DNA from: an uncultured Demequina sp.
GTDB lineage: Bacteria; Actinomycetota; Actinomycetes; Actinomycetales; Demequinaceae
Direction of reading: 5' to 3'
NCBI GenBank assembly: GCA_937925595.1
Contig: CALALQ010000349.1
Span: forward strand, 1 to 6,703
Length of the DNA: 6,703 nt
The position numbers and the translations under genes are program-made. Shown here piece by piece: positions 1 to 5,382 of this stretch. The notes under the pieces are model-generated. The model saw only the letters and a list, made by a program, of their open reading frames with translations. It did not search any database and was not told the origin of the DNA. The number at the start of each line of letters is the position of its first letter. The stretch's first letter is position 1.

Positions 1-146
1 GTGAGCCGGGCGGGAGCTCAGCCGTGCCCATTGTGGGCGACACCCGCGCCGCTGACTGCTCAAGCTGCCGGGGACAGTCACAGACCACGGCGGGGGAGGG
101 GGCGCGGGACCTGACCGACCCAGGCGGATTCTGGCGCTGTGGATAG
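1..146 (+). CDS. Possible 3' end of a small ORF entering from the left edge
   Basis: Read in the third frame, bases 3-143 are open for 47 codons and stop at TAG 144-146. The peptide has a CxxC pair (CSSC near residues 19-22 of the visible part) and ends in WRCG. I recognise no family. The reading frame is in phase with the ORF that leaves the right edge of the window (start 6646), which would give a 67-residue protein if the molecule is circular. In DNA this GC-rich, 47 open codons is weak evidence, and another frame is also open for 37 codons here. This may be plain non-coding sequence carrying the promoter of the gene at 168. Confidence 0.22.
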   Translation, partial: EPGGSSAVPIVGDTRAADCSSCRGQSQTTAGEGARDLTDPGGFWRCG

Positions 147-167
147 TTTCGGACGAGGCCGACGGAA

Positions 168-410
168 ATGTGGCCTGATGCTGGCATGAGCGATCACAAG
201 ATTTCCCTGCCGGCGCCGGCGCCGACACCGCTGGTTCTCAAGATGGGGAGCGTCGGAGACTTTGAGTACCTCGAGTACGTCGTCGAACCTGTCCAGGACG
301 AGATGGGGGTGCGGATGCGTTTTGCCCCGGCGGAGGGCGGTGCCGTGGTCTTCGAGCTCGACATTGCCAGCGCTCGGCGCCTTGCCCGTGAGTGGGCTCC
401 GCTGCTGTAA
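168..410 (+). CDS. Small acidic protein of unknown function (80 aa)
   Basis: This short ORF has coding character: a proline/alanine-rich start, then a beta-rich middle (LKMGSVGDFEYLEYVVEP, FAPAEGGAVVFELD) and a C-terminal amphipathic helix (ASARRLAREWAPLL). It has no signal peptide, membrane segment or recognisable catalytic motif, and I do not recognise the family. ATG 168 is preceded by GAGG nine bases upstream. ATG 186 (starting MSDHKISL, 74 aa) is the alternative and gives a more natural N-terminus but no clear ribosome site. A weak -10-like GATAGT lies at 142-147. The gene converges on the rep gene, with 19 bases between the two stop codons. Being next to rep does not by itself give it a replication role. 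Confidence 0.55.
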   Translation: MWPDAGMSDHKISLPAPAPTPLVLKMGSVGDFEYLEYVVEPVQDEMGVRMRFAPAEGGAVVFELDIASARRLAREWAPLL

Positions 411-414
411 GCAG
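402..414. terminator. Short hairpin over the stop codon between convergent genes
   Basis: CTGCT-gta-AGCAG forms a perfect 5-bp stem that includes the TAA stop of the small gene. It lies between two converging genes, where a bidirectional terminator would be expected. There is no T-run on either side and the stem is short, so termination here is only a possibility. Confidence 0.2.
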
Positions 415-429
415 ACGACGGTCCTACGG

Positions 430-2352
430 TCAGGCCGCCAGCTCGAGGTCACGGAGTCGCTGCAGGGCGCCGGCACGGACGTAGCGCATGGCCTCGAGGT
501 GGTTGGCGAGGCCGTCTGCGTCTCGGGGGTACTCGGGCCACATGTCGGGGCCGCCTCGCGCGTCGGTGAGGTGAAACATGACCGGTCGTGGGGTGGCGGC
601 GGTTTTGCGGCGTGTGGGCTTACCAGCTCGGCGGATGAGTTCGGCGTTCCACCAGGCCCATTGCTCGCGCTCGTGGCCGTACTGCTGTTCTCGTCGGCGC
701 AGCACGCCGGCGAGGCCGAAGGCGCGCGCGAGACGGTCGCGGTGGTCGTGCACTCGGCGACGCCAGCCGTCGCGCGTGAGCGTGGCCAGCGCGTGACGTT
801 TCAGACGTGCCAAGGCAGCGCGTGTGCGGGAGGAGGGCATACCCGCGCGATCGCTGATCTGCTGATCGTTGTGGCCTTCTCGAGTGAGCGCTTCGTAGAC
901 CCGCCGGGCAGTGGGGCCGAGGCCTCCGCGGGTGAAAATGTCGTGGCGACCAGCCTCGAGGCGGTCTTCGAGGTCCGTGAGCAGGGTCGCTCTGACGTCG
1001 AAGAGCTGGGCCGGGGGGCGGGCGGTCATGTCGTGAAGTGGCCCGACGTGTACGTCAGGTGTGGAGAACTTCTCTGACACCCGCCAGACGGCTCCGTCCG
1101 CTCCGTCGGCCTCGCGGACGCGGGTGATCCATCCGGCGGTTCGTAGCCGGCGGAGGGAGCGGTCGACGGTCGTCGACGGGATGCCGGTGAGGGTGGCGAT
1201 GGAGCGCAGGGGGGCGGCGACGTCGCGGGCGCCGGAGCGGAGGGAGAGCCAGGCGATCGCGGTGAGGACGGTGGAGTCGTGCAGGTCGTGTTCGGTGTGG
1301 GTCCACCGGCCGGGGGAGACGCGGAAGGCGGTCAGCATTCGCTCGATGGTGGCCACGATGCCCTGCAGCTCGCTGAGGTCGCGTTCGGGGCGCTCCTGGG
1401 GCGCGTAGCGGTACGTCGTGGCGCGTTCTTGGGCCTTCTCCCACTGCCGGCGCAGGCGTGAGGCGGCTTCGGCGGGAACGCGCGGGGTGCGGCGGCCGCC
1501 GGTGGGGTTGTTGCGGGTGCGGTAATGCTCCATGCCGGGGGCGGTGCGGGCGGCATGCTCGACGTCGACGAGGCTCCACCCGGCGACAGCGGCAGCGAGA
1601 AGGCATAGGTATCCGGTGCGGGAGGGGTCGGCGCCGCCGCCCACGGTGGCCATGTGAGCAGCACCCCAGGCGGGGAGCTCGCGGTGGGCGCGGTGGGCGG
1701 GGTTCACGGGCCCGGTAGGGGCCTGACGGGTGGGGTCCGGTGTGGGGCGCAGCTGACGGAAGGCGTCGATGACGCGCTCAAGGTGAGCCGCGGTGACGGC
1801 GGGGGTGCGGAGGATGTCGAGATCCCCGGCGCCGGGCATGACCTCGGAAGTGCCGCCTCGAGCGTGGGGGGAGAGGGGCGGTCGGATGGCGCCGGTCCGC
1901 GCGTTTTTGAGCAGGCCGTGGTCGAGGGAGACGGGCAGGACGGCTTTGGCGGCGTCCGCGAGCTGCTGCATCATCGTCAGCGGGACGCCGGCGAGGGGGA
2001 CCCACACGTGGAAGCCTCCCTGCGGGCCGGGGCTGGACTTGCAGACCACGTGCCGGATCTCCGCGTGGCGGAGGATGCGGATGAGCACGCCGAGCTCTTC
2101 CGGCGCCGCGGCGCGCTGAGCGTCGGTCTTCATGTCGAGGTCGAACACGGCGAACCAGAACATGCCGGTGTCATCCGCGAGGTTGATTGTCCACGGCTGG
2201 TCCGGTGGCAGGTGCTCTCGGATGCCATGTTTGCGGGGGTAGGAATTGGAGCGGACGACGCCGTCCGCTTCCGCCTTCATCGCGTTCACGTACCCGCGCG
2301 GGGAGATGGCGCGCGTGAGCTCCCACGCTGCGGCAGCCGGATGCTGCGACAC
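430..2352 (-). CDS. Plasmid replication initiator, AEP primase type
   Basis: Likely the protein that starts replication of the element. From GTG 2352 (640 aa), residues about 60-175 look like an AEP primase-polymerase core. FAVFDLDM holds a DxD metal-binding pair (71, 73), SSPGPQGGFHVW is the S-x-G-x-H nucleotide site (His115), and IRPPLSPHARGG (156-167) is the third conserved patch. A helical region (about 243-275) resembles a PriCT primase C-terminal domain. A winged helix (about 376-418, recognition helix IPSTTVDRSLRRLRTAGWI) and a second HTH (about 478-533) would bind the origin. No helicase Walker motif is visible. The start is unsure: the frame is open to ATG 2553, with GTG 2412 and ATG 2280 also possible, and none has a good ribosome site. 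GC3 rises sharply only after about 2340, and two inverted repeats lie upstream of 2352, which is why I chose it. The fold call is confident; the exact Rep family is not. Confidence 0.75.
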   Translation of the reverse strand: MSQHPAAAAWELTRAISPRGYVNAMKAEADGVVRSNSYPRKHGIREHLPPDQPWTINLADDTGMFWFAVFDLDMKTDAQRAAAPEELGVLIRILRHAEIRHVVCKSSPGPQGGFHVWVPLAGVPLTMMQQLADAAKAVLPVSLDHGLLKNARTGAIRPPLSPHARGGTSEVMPGAGDLDILRTPAVTAAHLERVIDAFRQLRPTPDPTRQAPTGPVNPAHRAHRELPAWGAAHMATVGGGADPSRTGYLCLLAAAVAGWSLVDVEHAARTAPGMEHYRTRNNPTGGRRTPRVPAEAASRLRRQWEKAQERATTYRYAPQERPERDLSELQGIVATIERMLTAFRVSPGRWTHTEHDLHDSTVLTAIAWLSLRSGARDVAAPLRSIATLTGIPSTTVDRSLRRLRTAGWITRVREADGADGAVWRVSEKFSTPDVHVGPLHDMTARPPAQLFDVRATLLTDLEDRLEAGRHDIFTRGGLGPTARRVYEALTREGHNDQQISDRAGMPSSRTRAALARLKRHALATLTRDGWRRRVHDHRDRLARAFGLAGVLRRREQQYGHEREQWAWWNAELIRRAGKPTRRKTAATPRPVMFHLTDARGGPDMWPEYPRDADGLANHLEAMRYVRAGALQRLRDLELAA

Positions 2353-2361
2353 GCGCGAGTG

Positions 2362-2384
2362 AATCGGTGTGTGGTCTACCGATT
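2362..2384. promoter_or_regulatory. Inverted repeat just upstream of the rep start
   Basis: AATCGGT (2362-2368) and ACCGATT (2378-2384) are perfect 7-bp arms around a 9-bp spacer. The site ends 9 bases before the chosen rep GTG. It could be an operator for the ribbon-helix-helix protein, a Rep autoregulation site or part of an origin. If rep starts further upstream, this would instead be coding sequence. Confidence 0.4.
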
Positions 2385-2445
2385 TCCAGGGTCGACGGGT
2401 TACTATGACCACGTCCTCTCGAAGTTTGGGAGGGTACGCGAAGGG

Positions 2446-2460
2446 CCGGGTTCCACCCGG
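2446..2460. repeat. 15-bp inverted repeat in the rep leader
   Basis: CCGGGT and ACCCGG flank a 3-base centre (TCC on +), a perfect 6-bp stem. It lies about 95 bases upstream of the chosen rep start and about 60 bases downstream of the strong hairpin at 2523-2546. It could be a leader hairpin or a protein-binding site. It may also simply reflect GC-rich sequence. Confidence 0.35.
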
Positions 2461-2522
2461 TTGCGGTGCATCAGCTTCGAGTCGGAGTTTGGCGACGCGG
2501 ACTCGTAGCTTTGAATCTTGAG

Positions 2523-2546
2523 GGGCCCGCCGGCAACGGCGGGCCC
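2523..2546. terminator. GC-rich hairpin between the RHH gene and rep
   Basis: GGGCCCGCCG and CGGCGGGCCC form a perfect 10-bp stem with a 4-base loop (GCAA on +, TTGC on minus). It begins 7 bases after the stop codon of the minus-strand ribbon-helix-helix gene. On minus it is followed by AAGATTCAAAG, not a T-run; on + it is followed by TCTTCATTT, a better U-tract. It may act as a terminator for the upstream gene, an attenuator limiting read-through into rep, or a bidirectional stop. Its place inside the longest rep reading frame argues against a rep start at 2553. Confidence 0.6.
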
Positions 2547-2553
2547 TCTTCAT

Positions 2554-2808
2554 TTATGCGGCTGCCGTGCTGGCCTCCAAAGACTCGAGGTCGAGCGGCG
2601 GGGTCGCCGCGACGGGCTTAGGCACGAGCGGCAGACCGCCCTTCTCCTCGAGGACTGTGGCCAGTGCTTCGAGGTAGTAGCTCATCGACACACCGCTCTC
2701 GCGAGCGGCGGTTCGGTAAGCGTCGAGGGCTCGCTCAGGAACGCGGCCCTGCAGCAGCGGCATGTCCGCTACGCGGACGCCATACTCCCGGCTTCGTGTT
2801 GTACCCAT
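2554..2808 (-). CDS. Ribbon-helix-helix (CopG/Arc-like) small regulator
   Basis: An 84-residue protein with the layout of a ribbon-helix-helix DNA-binding domain. There is a short strand (PLLQGRVP, residues 17-24), helix 1 (ERALDAYRTAARESG, 25-39), a turn, and helix 2 (SMSYYLEALATVLEEKG, 41-57). A Pro/Ala-rich acidic tail follows. Proteins of this fold act as dimers and, when encoded just before a plasmid rep gene, commonly repress rep or serve in partition. Here it lies upstream of rep on the same strand, separated by a strong hairpin, so copy control is the most likely job (inferred). I chose ATG 2808. ATG 2829 (adding MRIQDCA) has a GGGAG 11 bases upstream and is possible. It could also be an orphan antitoxin, but no toxin-like ORF is beside it. 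Confidence 0.65.
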   Translation of the reverse strand: MGTTRSREYGVRVADMPLLQGRVPERALDAYRTAARESGVSMSYYLEALATVLEEKGGLPLVPKPVAATPPLDLESLEASTAAA

Positions 2809-2827
2809 GGCGCAATCTTGGATGCGC

Positions 2828-2835
2828 ATACGTAT
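2828..2835. promoter_or_regulatory. Palindrome in the promoter region of the RHH gene
   Basis: ATACGTAT is a perfect 8-bp palindrome 19 bases upstream of ATG 2808, in a locally AT-rich spot that could also supply a -10 element. A second 8-bp palindrome, CGTTAACG, lies at 2865-2872. Ribbon-helix-helix proteins usually bind short palindromes in their own promoters, so these are candidate operators. Both are short enough to occur by chance. Confidence 0.3.
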
Positions 2836-3006
2836 TGATGCTCCCGTGACACGCCGCCACGACGCGTTAACGTCCCGAAAAATCACCAGGACCAGCGCGC
2901 AAGCAGTCAGCTTCGCGACAGAACACGCCGCCTACGCGTCCCTCGGAGCGTCCGGCAATCGTGCACGCGGTTCAAGACCTCTCCAGGCCAGCGCGCCAGC
3001 CCGGAA

Positions 3007-3056
3007 ACACGGGGGACGACCGGGGTGAAAAGCGGGGGAGACCCCGTGTCCCCCGC
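3007..3056 (+). repeat. Competing G-run/C-run hairpins, possible pseudoknot
   Basis: Three G-runs face two C-runs. ACACGGGG (3007-3014) pairs perfectly with CCCCGTGT (3042-3049). CGGGGT (3021-3026) pairs with ACCCCG (3041-3046). GCGGGGGA (3032-3039) pairs with TCCCCCGC (3049-3056) around a 9-base loop. The first and third pairings cross each other, which is the topology of an H-type pseudoknot; the first and second compete for the same C-run. Such an arrangement can work as an RNA switch or a structured replication origin. No function is shown by the sequence alone. Confidence 0.45.
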
Positions 3057-3104
3057 ATGTGGGACAACAGCCGAACTGGCGGGTGAACAGGCCCACATCA
3101 TGTG
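3057..3104. repeat. Inverted repeat and 11-bp palindrome
   Basis: ATGTGGG (3057-3063) pairs with CCCACAT (3092-3098), enclosing 28 bases. The right arm is also part of an 11-base palindrome, CACAT-C-ATGTG (3094-3104). TGTCCC (3047-3052) can pair with GGGACA (3061-3066), linking this element to the preceding hairpins. It could be a cruciform or a protein-binding site in the presumed origin. Confidence 0.35.
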
Positions 3105-3267
3105 AAGCGCGGACGCCCACCGCACAACGCGCACGCAGATGCCGAGCTACTTTCGCTTCCATGTCGAGACGAGCCCGGGGCGCAACAGGCGCAAAGGGAA
3201 CGGGGGACAGTGGGCGCGCATGCTGGCCCCGCGTACATCGCCAATACTCCCCGTCAGCGACGGCGCG

Positions 3268-3972
3268 ATGAACCTAGTCGCGCTCGTCTTGACGGCACTG
3301 GCAACCCTCTACTTAGCGATCCGCGCAGGCAGAGCGACCGATCCGCGAAAGTGGAGGTTGGTGATCGCAGGAGCACTCGTATGTGTTGCCCTGTTCGAAA
3401 GCATCCCGTCTGTCTACCTAGCGGTCGACAGAGCGCTAGGCGGGATAAACCTCTTCTACCTGATCGCGCACCTGGCTCTTCTTCCCGCCGCGTACCTGAT
3501 CACCGGATCGCTAGCGTGGGCAGTGAGCAGCAGGAAGAGCGCTCAACTCGTGAGCGGGTGGCCAGGCATCTGCGTGCTGTTGCTCTGCGCTTCGGCCATG
3601 GTGGTGTTATTCATCGCCACGCTTGGGCCGACGACTCGGTTGAACGTGGGCTCCGCTGGTCTCCGAGGGGCCTTTGTCTCGAGCAGCTACGCATATCTGG
3701 TGTGGGCGTCAGCCGTCCTCGTCGTACCTATGGCTCGGGCGGCCGGCTACGGACAACGGCCCATGACACACAGAATGGCCTCGGGGATGATGGCTGGAGG
3801 ATTTGCGCTGTCAGCTCTCGCGGGGACGGTGGTTGTCTTCAAGCTGTTTACGAATGACGATCTGGTGGGGGGAATGATTTATACCGCGATCATCCTCTTC
3901 TCTTCGGCGCTGTTGGTCCGGTGGGCCGGCGCCGCGCTAGAACGTCAGAGGTACTTTCCCGCCTCCAAATAG
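3268..3972 (+). CDS. 7-TM membrane protein, MAB_1171c/DUF6545-like without C-terminal domain
   Basis: A 234-residue integral membrane protein with seven hydrophobic segments (about residues 1-21, 32-52, 62-87, 99-120, 136-157, 170-194, 203-221). The stretch SIPSVYLAVDRALGGINL (45-62), between segments 2 and 3, resembles the conserved VYRAVDRL-G-PNL signature I associate with the actinobacterial MAB_1171c family of putative transporters (DUF6545). As I know it, that family is near 390 residues, with a soluble C-terminal half. This protein stops just after the seventh segment (RQRYFPASK), so that half is absent. ATG 3268 starts directly at the first membrane segment. ATG 3220 and ATG 3139 would add unlikely soluble tails, and no clear ribosome site is seen. 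Two TTA leucine codons (3313, 3607), rare in high-GC actinomycetes, occur here. Its last 28 bases overlap the opposing PAP2-like gene. Function unknown. Confidence 0.6.
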   Translation: MNLVALVLTALATLYLAIRAGRATDPRKWRLVIAGALVCVALFESIPSVYLAVDRALGGINLFYLIAHLALLPAAYLITGSLAWAVSSRKSAQLVSGWPGICVLLLCASAMVVLFIATLGPTTRLNVGSAGLRGAFVSSSYAYLVWASAVLVVPMARAAGYGQRPMTHRMASGMMAGGFALSALAGTVVVFKLFTNDDLVGGMIYTAIILFSSALLVRWAGAALERQRYFPASK

Positions 3973-4577
3973 AGGCCGAGTATCAGCACACCTGCGAGTG
4001 AGCCCACAATCACCTGTGGCCAGGTGTGAGCCTTGAGTCGCACTCGCGACCAGGCGAGGGCGGGAAGGATCACCGCGGTGATCCAGCCCGGTTCGCCGAA
4101 GAACGCGACCTGCATCCCCACCACGAATGTTGCTACGGCGAGGTGGATCGACAGTTTCAGAAAGATGTTCAGAAGCGCGGCCAGGCCCAAGCCGGCGATA
4201 GCCGCGAGCAGTATCGCGATGACTTCGACGGGAGCCCTGAGCAGCGCCAGGAGCGCTATGCAGGTGGCCAGCGACAAGACAATGCCCCCAAAAACCCCGA
4301 AGCGCTCCCTCTGGACACTCACATGACGATCCTGAATAACGCCCATGCGCGAGAGGGCGATCAGGCCACCAGCGGGCAACGCAGCCGCGAATAGGAGTGC
4401 GAGGAGGCCCGCCCATGGCGCGCCATAGACAACCCCCGACTCGAGGAGGAGAACCGACGCGGCCGCCGCGGGACCCACGGCCGTAGAAAGGAGGCGAGCG
4501 GCAGGAAGAGACCAGGACGCAGGTGTATCAGAGGAGGGTGTCGAGGCGGCGATCGAGCTCATGCCCCTCTGCCGCAT
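3945..4577 (-). CDS. PAP2-like integral membrane protein with degenerate active site
   Basis: A 210-residue protein with about six membrane segments (roughly 30-50, 53-77, 94-113, 116-140, 145-160, 165-176, then 189-204). It resembles actinobacterial PAP2-family phosphatases, which hydrolyse lipid or isoprenoid phosphates. The motifs are altered. DRHVSVQRERF (83-93) stands where KX6RP is expected, and KLSIH (141-145) stands for PSGH with Ser and His kept. SRVRLKAHTWPQ (177-188) matches SRX5HX3D except for Gln at the aspartate position. His145 and His184, the key histidines, remain. ATG 4577 has GGAGAG at a 5-base spacing; ATG 4562 is an alternative. The start lies 50 bases inside the end of the upstream HTH gene, implying translational coupling. 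Its 3' end overlaps the opposing 7-TM gene. Whether it is still an enzyme is open. Confidence 0.6.
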   Translation of the reverse strand: MRQRGMSSIAASTPSSDTPASWSLPAARLLSTAVGPAAAASVLLLESGVVYGAPWAGLLALLFAAALPAGGLIALSRMGVIQDRHVSVQRERFGVFGGIVLSLATCIALLALLRAPVEVIAILLAAIAGLGLAALLNIFLKLSIHLAVATFVVGMQVAFFGEPGWITAVILPALAWSRVRLKAHTWPQVIVGSLAGVLILGLYLEAGKYL

Positions 4578-4875
4578 CAATTCTCTCCAGTTCAGTGGCT
4601 TGGGCGATCGTCTCGCGGAGCACCATAGTCGCATCCCAACCCAAGGCCTCACAGATGAGATGCAGCTCAGACGCCGTGACCTCACGCTCTCCATGGCGGA
4701 GGCGGCGGACTGTCTGTTGGCGAATCCCCGTGGCTTGGCTCAGCAACGGGGCCGACCACCCCAGCTTGGACATCTCTGCGTCGAGTCGAGCGGAGAAGAT
4801 CTTGACGACGGACTGCTGGAAGGTGTGTCTGATCTTCCCCCGGCTGCTCCCCCCCGAAGGCTGCGCTGATTTCAA
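4528..4875 (-). CDS. HTH regulator, XRE/Cro-CI type
   Basis: A 115-residue protein with a five-helix HTH_XRE-like domain at about residues 26-88. The DNA-reading pair is SAPLLSQATG followed by IRQQTVRRLRHGER, then the helix ASELHLICEALGW. The C-terminal 25 residues form a charged helix (ATELERIDAAEGHELDRR), perhaps a dimer contact. The only start upstream of the domain is TTG 4875. A -10-like TATAGG at 4882-4887 (minus) ends 6 bases before it, so the transcript may be nearly leaderless; the ribosome site is weak. It is followed by an overlapping PAP2-like gene, so the two are probably co-transcribed. Two identical palindromic sites upstream (4914-4967) are its likely operators. No toxin or peptidase domain is attached. 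Confidence 0.7.
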   Translation of the reverse strand: MKSAQPSGGSSRGKIRHTFQQSVVKIFSARLDAEMSKLGWSAPLLSQATGIRQQTVRRLRHGEREVTASELHLICEALGWDATMVLRETIAQATELERIDAAEGHELDRRLDTLL

Positions 4876-4913
4876 CGCAAGCCTATAGAGACGCTGTCCG
4901 ATCTCTCGCGTTT

Positions 4914-4967
4914 GCTTCCAAATTTGGTAGCTGCTACGTTCGCCGGCGTGACCGCTTCCAAATTTGG
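4914..4967. promoter_or_regulatory. Paired operator-like repeats upstream of the HTH gene
   Basis: GCTTCCAAATTTGG occurs twice without change (4914-4927 and 4954-4967). The start-to-start distance is 40 bases, close to four helical turns, so both sites face the same side of the DNA. Each contains the perfect 10-bp palindrome CCAAATTTGG. Between them are the odd palindrome GTAGC-T-GCTAC (4927-4937) and CGCCGGCG (4941-4948). The array lies 39-92 bases upstream of the HTH gene start and downstream of the ArsR-like gene. This is what an autoregulated HTH promoter would look like. Which of the two regulators binds is not shown. Confidence 0.6.
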
Positions 4968-4995
4968 CACTTGTGGCGTCGGGGACTGGCGAGTG

Positions 4996-5313
4996 TTACC
5001 CGATCTGAAGGGCTTCGCCCAGCGCCTTGTAGAGATCCTCGACGCGGTCGGTGACGACGGAGTAGAGCACTCGCCCGCCGGGGCGAATCTGACCCTCCGG
5101 CGGGTCGGTGGCGATCACACCAGCCTTGACGAGCACAGCGAGCTGGTTGGACACGGACCCCGAGGGCAATCCAAGTTCTGCGGCGATATCACCACGGAGC
5201 GAAGGCCCCTTCTTCCGCAGGCATCCGATGATCGCTACACGGATGCGGTTCCCGAGAATATCGATCGCAGTCTCCCCGCGCTCTCCGAGAGGGGTCGCGG
5301 GGAAGGCGGGCAT
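4996..5313 (-). CDS. ArsR-like winged-helix transcriptional regulator
   Basis: A 105-residue protein with a winged helix-turn-helix fold. Helices are at ETAIDILGNRIRVAIIGCLRK (residues 14-34) and SLRGDIAAELG (38-48). The recognition helix is SGSVSNQLAVLVKAGVI (51-67), the beta wing is DPPEGQIRPGGRVLYSV (70-86), and a C-terminal helix follows. The layout matches ArsR-type dimeric repressors. It has a single cysteine (31) and no CxC metal site, so it is probably not a classical metal sensor. ATG 5313 has AGGA about 9 bases upstream. A TTG at 5355 would add 14 residues and is less likely. The upstream 25-bp inverted repeat (5358-5382) is its probable operator, shared with the divergent secreted-protein gene. 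The XRE-type gene lies 120 bases downstream on the same strand but has its own apparent control region. Confidence 0.7.
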   Translation of the reverse strand: MPAFPATPLGERGETAIDILGNRIRVAIIGCLRKKGPSLRGDIAAELGLPSGSVSNQLAVLVKAGVIATDPPEGQIRPGGRVLYSVVTDRVEDLYKALGEALQIG

Positions 5314-5357
5314 AAGAAACCATCCTGCCCGATCCCGCGCCCTCAGACACTTCAACC

Positions 5358-5382
5358 AACCTACTATGTAATAGTGTAGGTT
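5358..5382. promoter_or_regulatory. 25-bp AT-rich inverted repeat in the divergent promoter region
   Basis: AACCTAC (5358-5364) and GTAGGTT (5376-5382) are perfect arms. Allowing a 2-base bulge, the pairing extends inwards as ACTAT-gta-ATAGT (5363-5375). It is the most AT-rich spot of the region and contains -10-like hexamers on both strands (TACTAT on +, TACACT on minus). It lies 45 bases upstream of the ArsR-like start and about 150 bases upstream of the secreted-protein start. It is very likely a repressor operator, with the ArsR-like protein the obvious candidate ligand. Confidence 0.65.

Larger units (their letters stand above)
2887..3267. other. Gene-poor region rich in inverted repeats, candidate origin or leader
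   Basis: I see no convincing gene in these 380 bases. The left third (2887-3000) shows nothing clear. The centre (3007-3104) packs several overlapping inverted repeats, listed separately. The right third (3105-3267) leads into the 7-TM gene and repeats CGGGGGAC (3201-3208) from 3010-3017, but holds no obvious ribosome site. Lying next to the RHH-rep unit, the region is a candidate replication origin; equally it could be the 5' leader of the 7-TM gene. No direct-repeat iteron array was found. Confidence 0.4.

Noticed and set aside
262..1077. 271-residue open frame on + opposite the 3' part of rep
   Set aside because: Overlaps the better small gene at its start and then reads as the antisense of rep; no domain signature.
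1654..2508. 284-residue open frame on +, opposite rep
   Set aside because: Gly/Val/Asp-rich shadow of the Rep gene; rep shows recognisable catalytic motifs in its own frame.
2554..2808. Toxin-antitoxin pair built on the ribbon-helix-helix protein
   Set aside because: No toxin-like ORF (RelE, MazF, HicA or PIN type) is adjacent; the neighbour is rep, so copy control fits better.
2932..3162. Minus-strand ORF with CCPTCGGHG, resembling a zinc-ribbon or DnaJ-type motif
   Set aside because: Only one CxxC unit, the rest has no domain pattern, and it runs across the inverted-repeat cluster; a chance match is more likely.
3102..3857. 251-residue open frame on + overlapping the 7-TM gene
   Set aside because: Arg-rich, low-pattern product in a different frame from seven clear membrane segments.
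4996..5313. Metal-sensing ArsR repressor for arsenic or cadmium
   Set aside because: It has only one cysteine, no CxC box, and no arsenic or metal efflux gene nearby.
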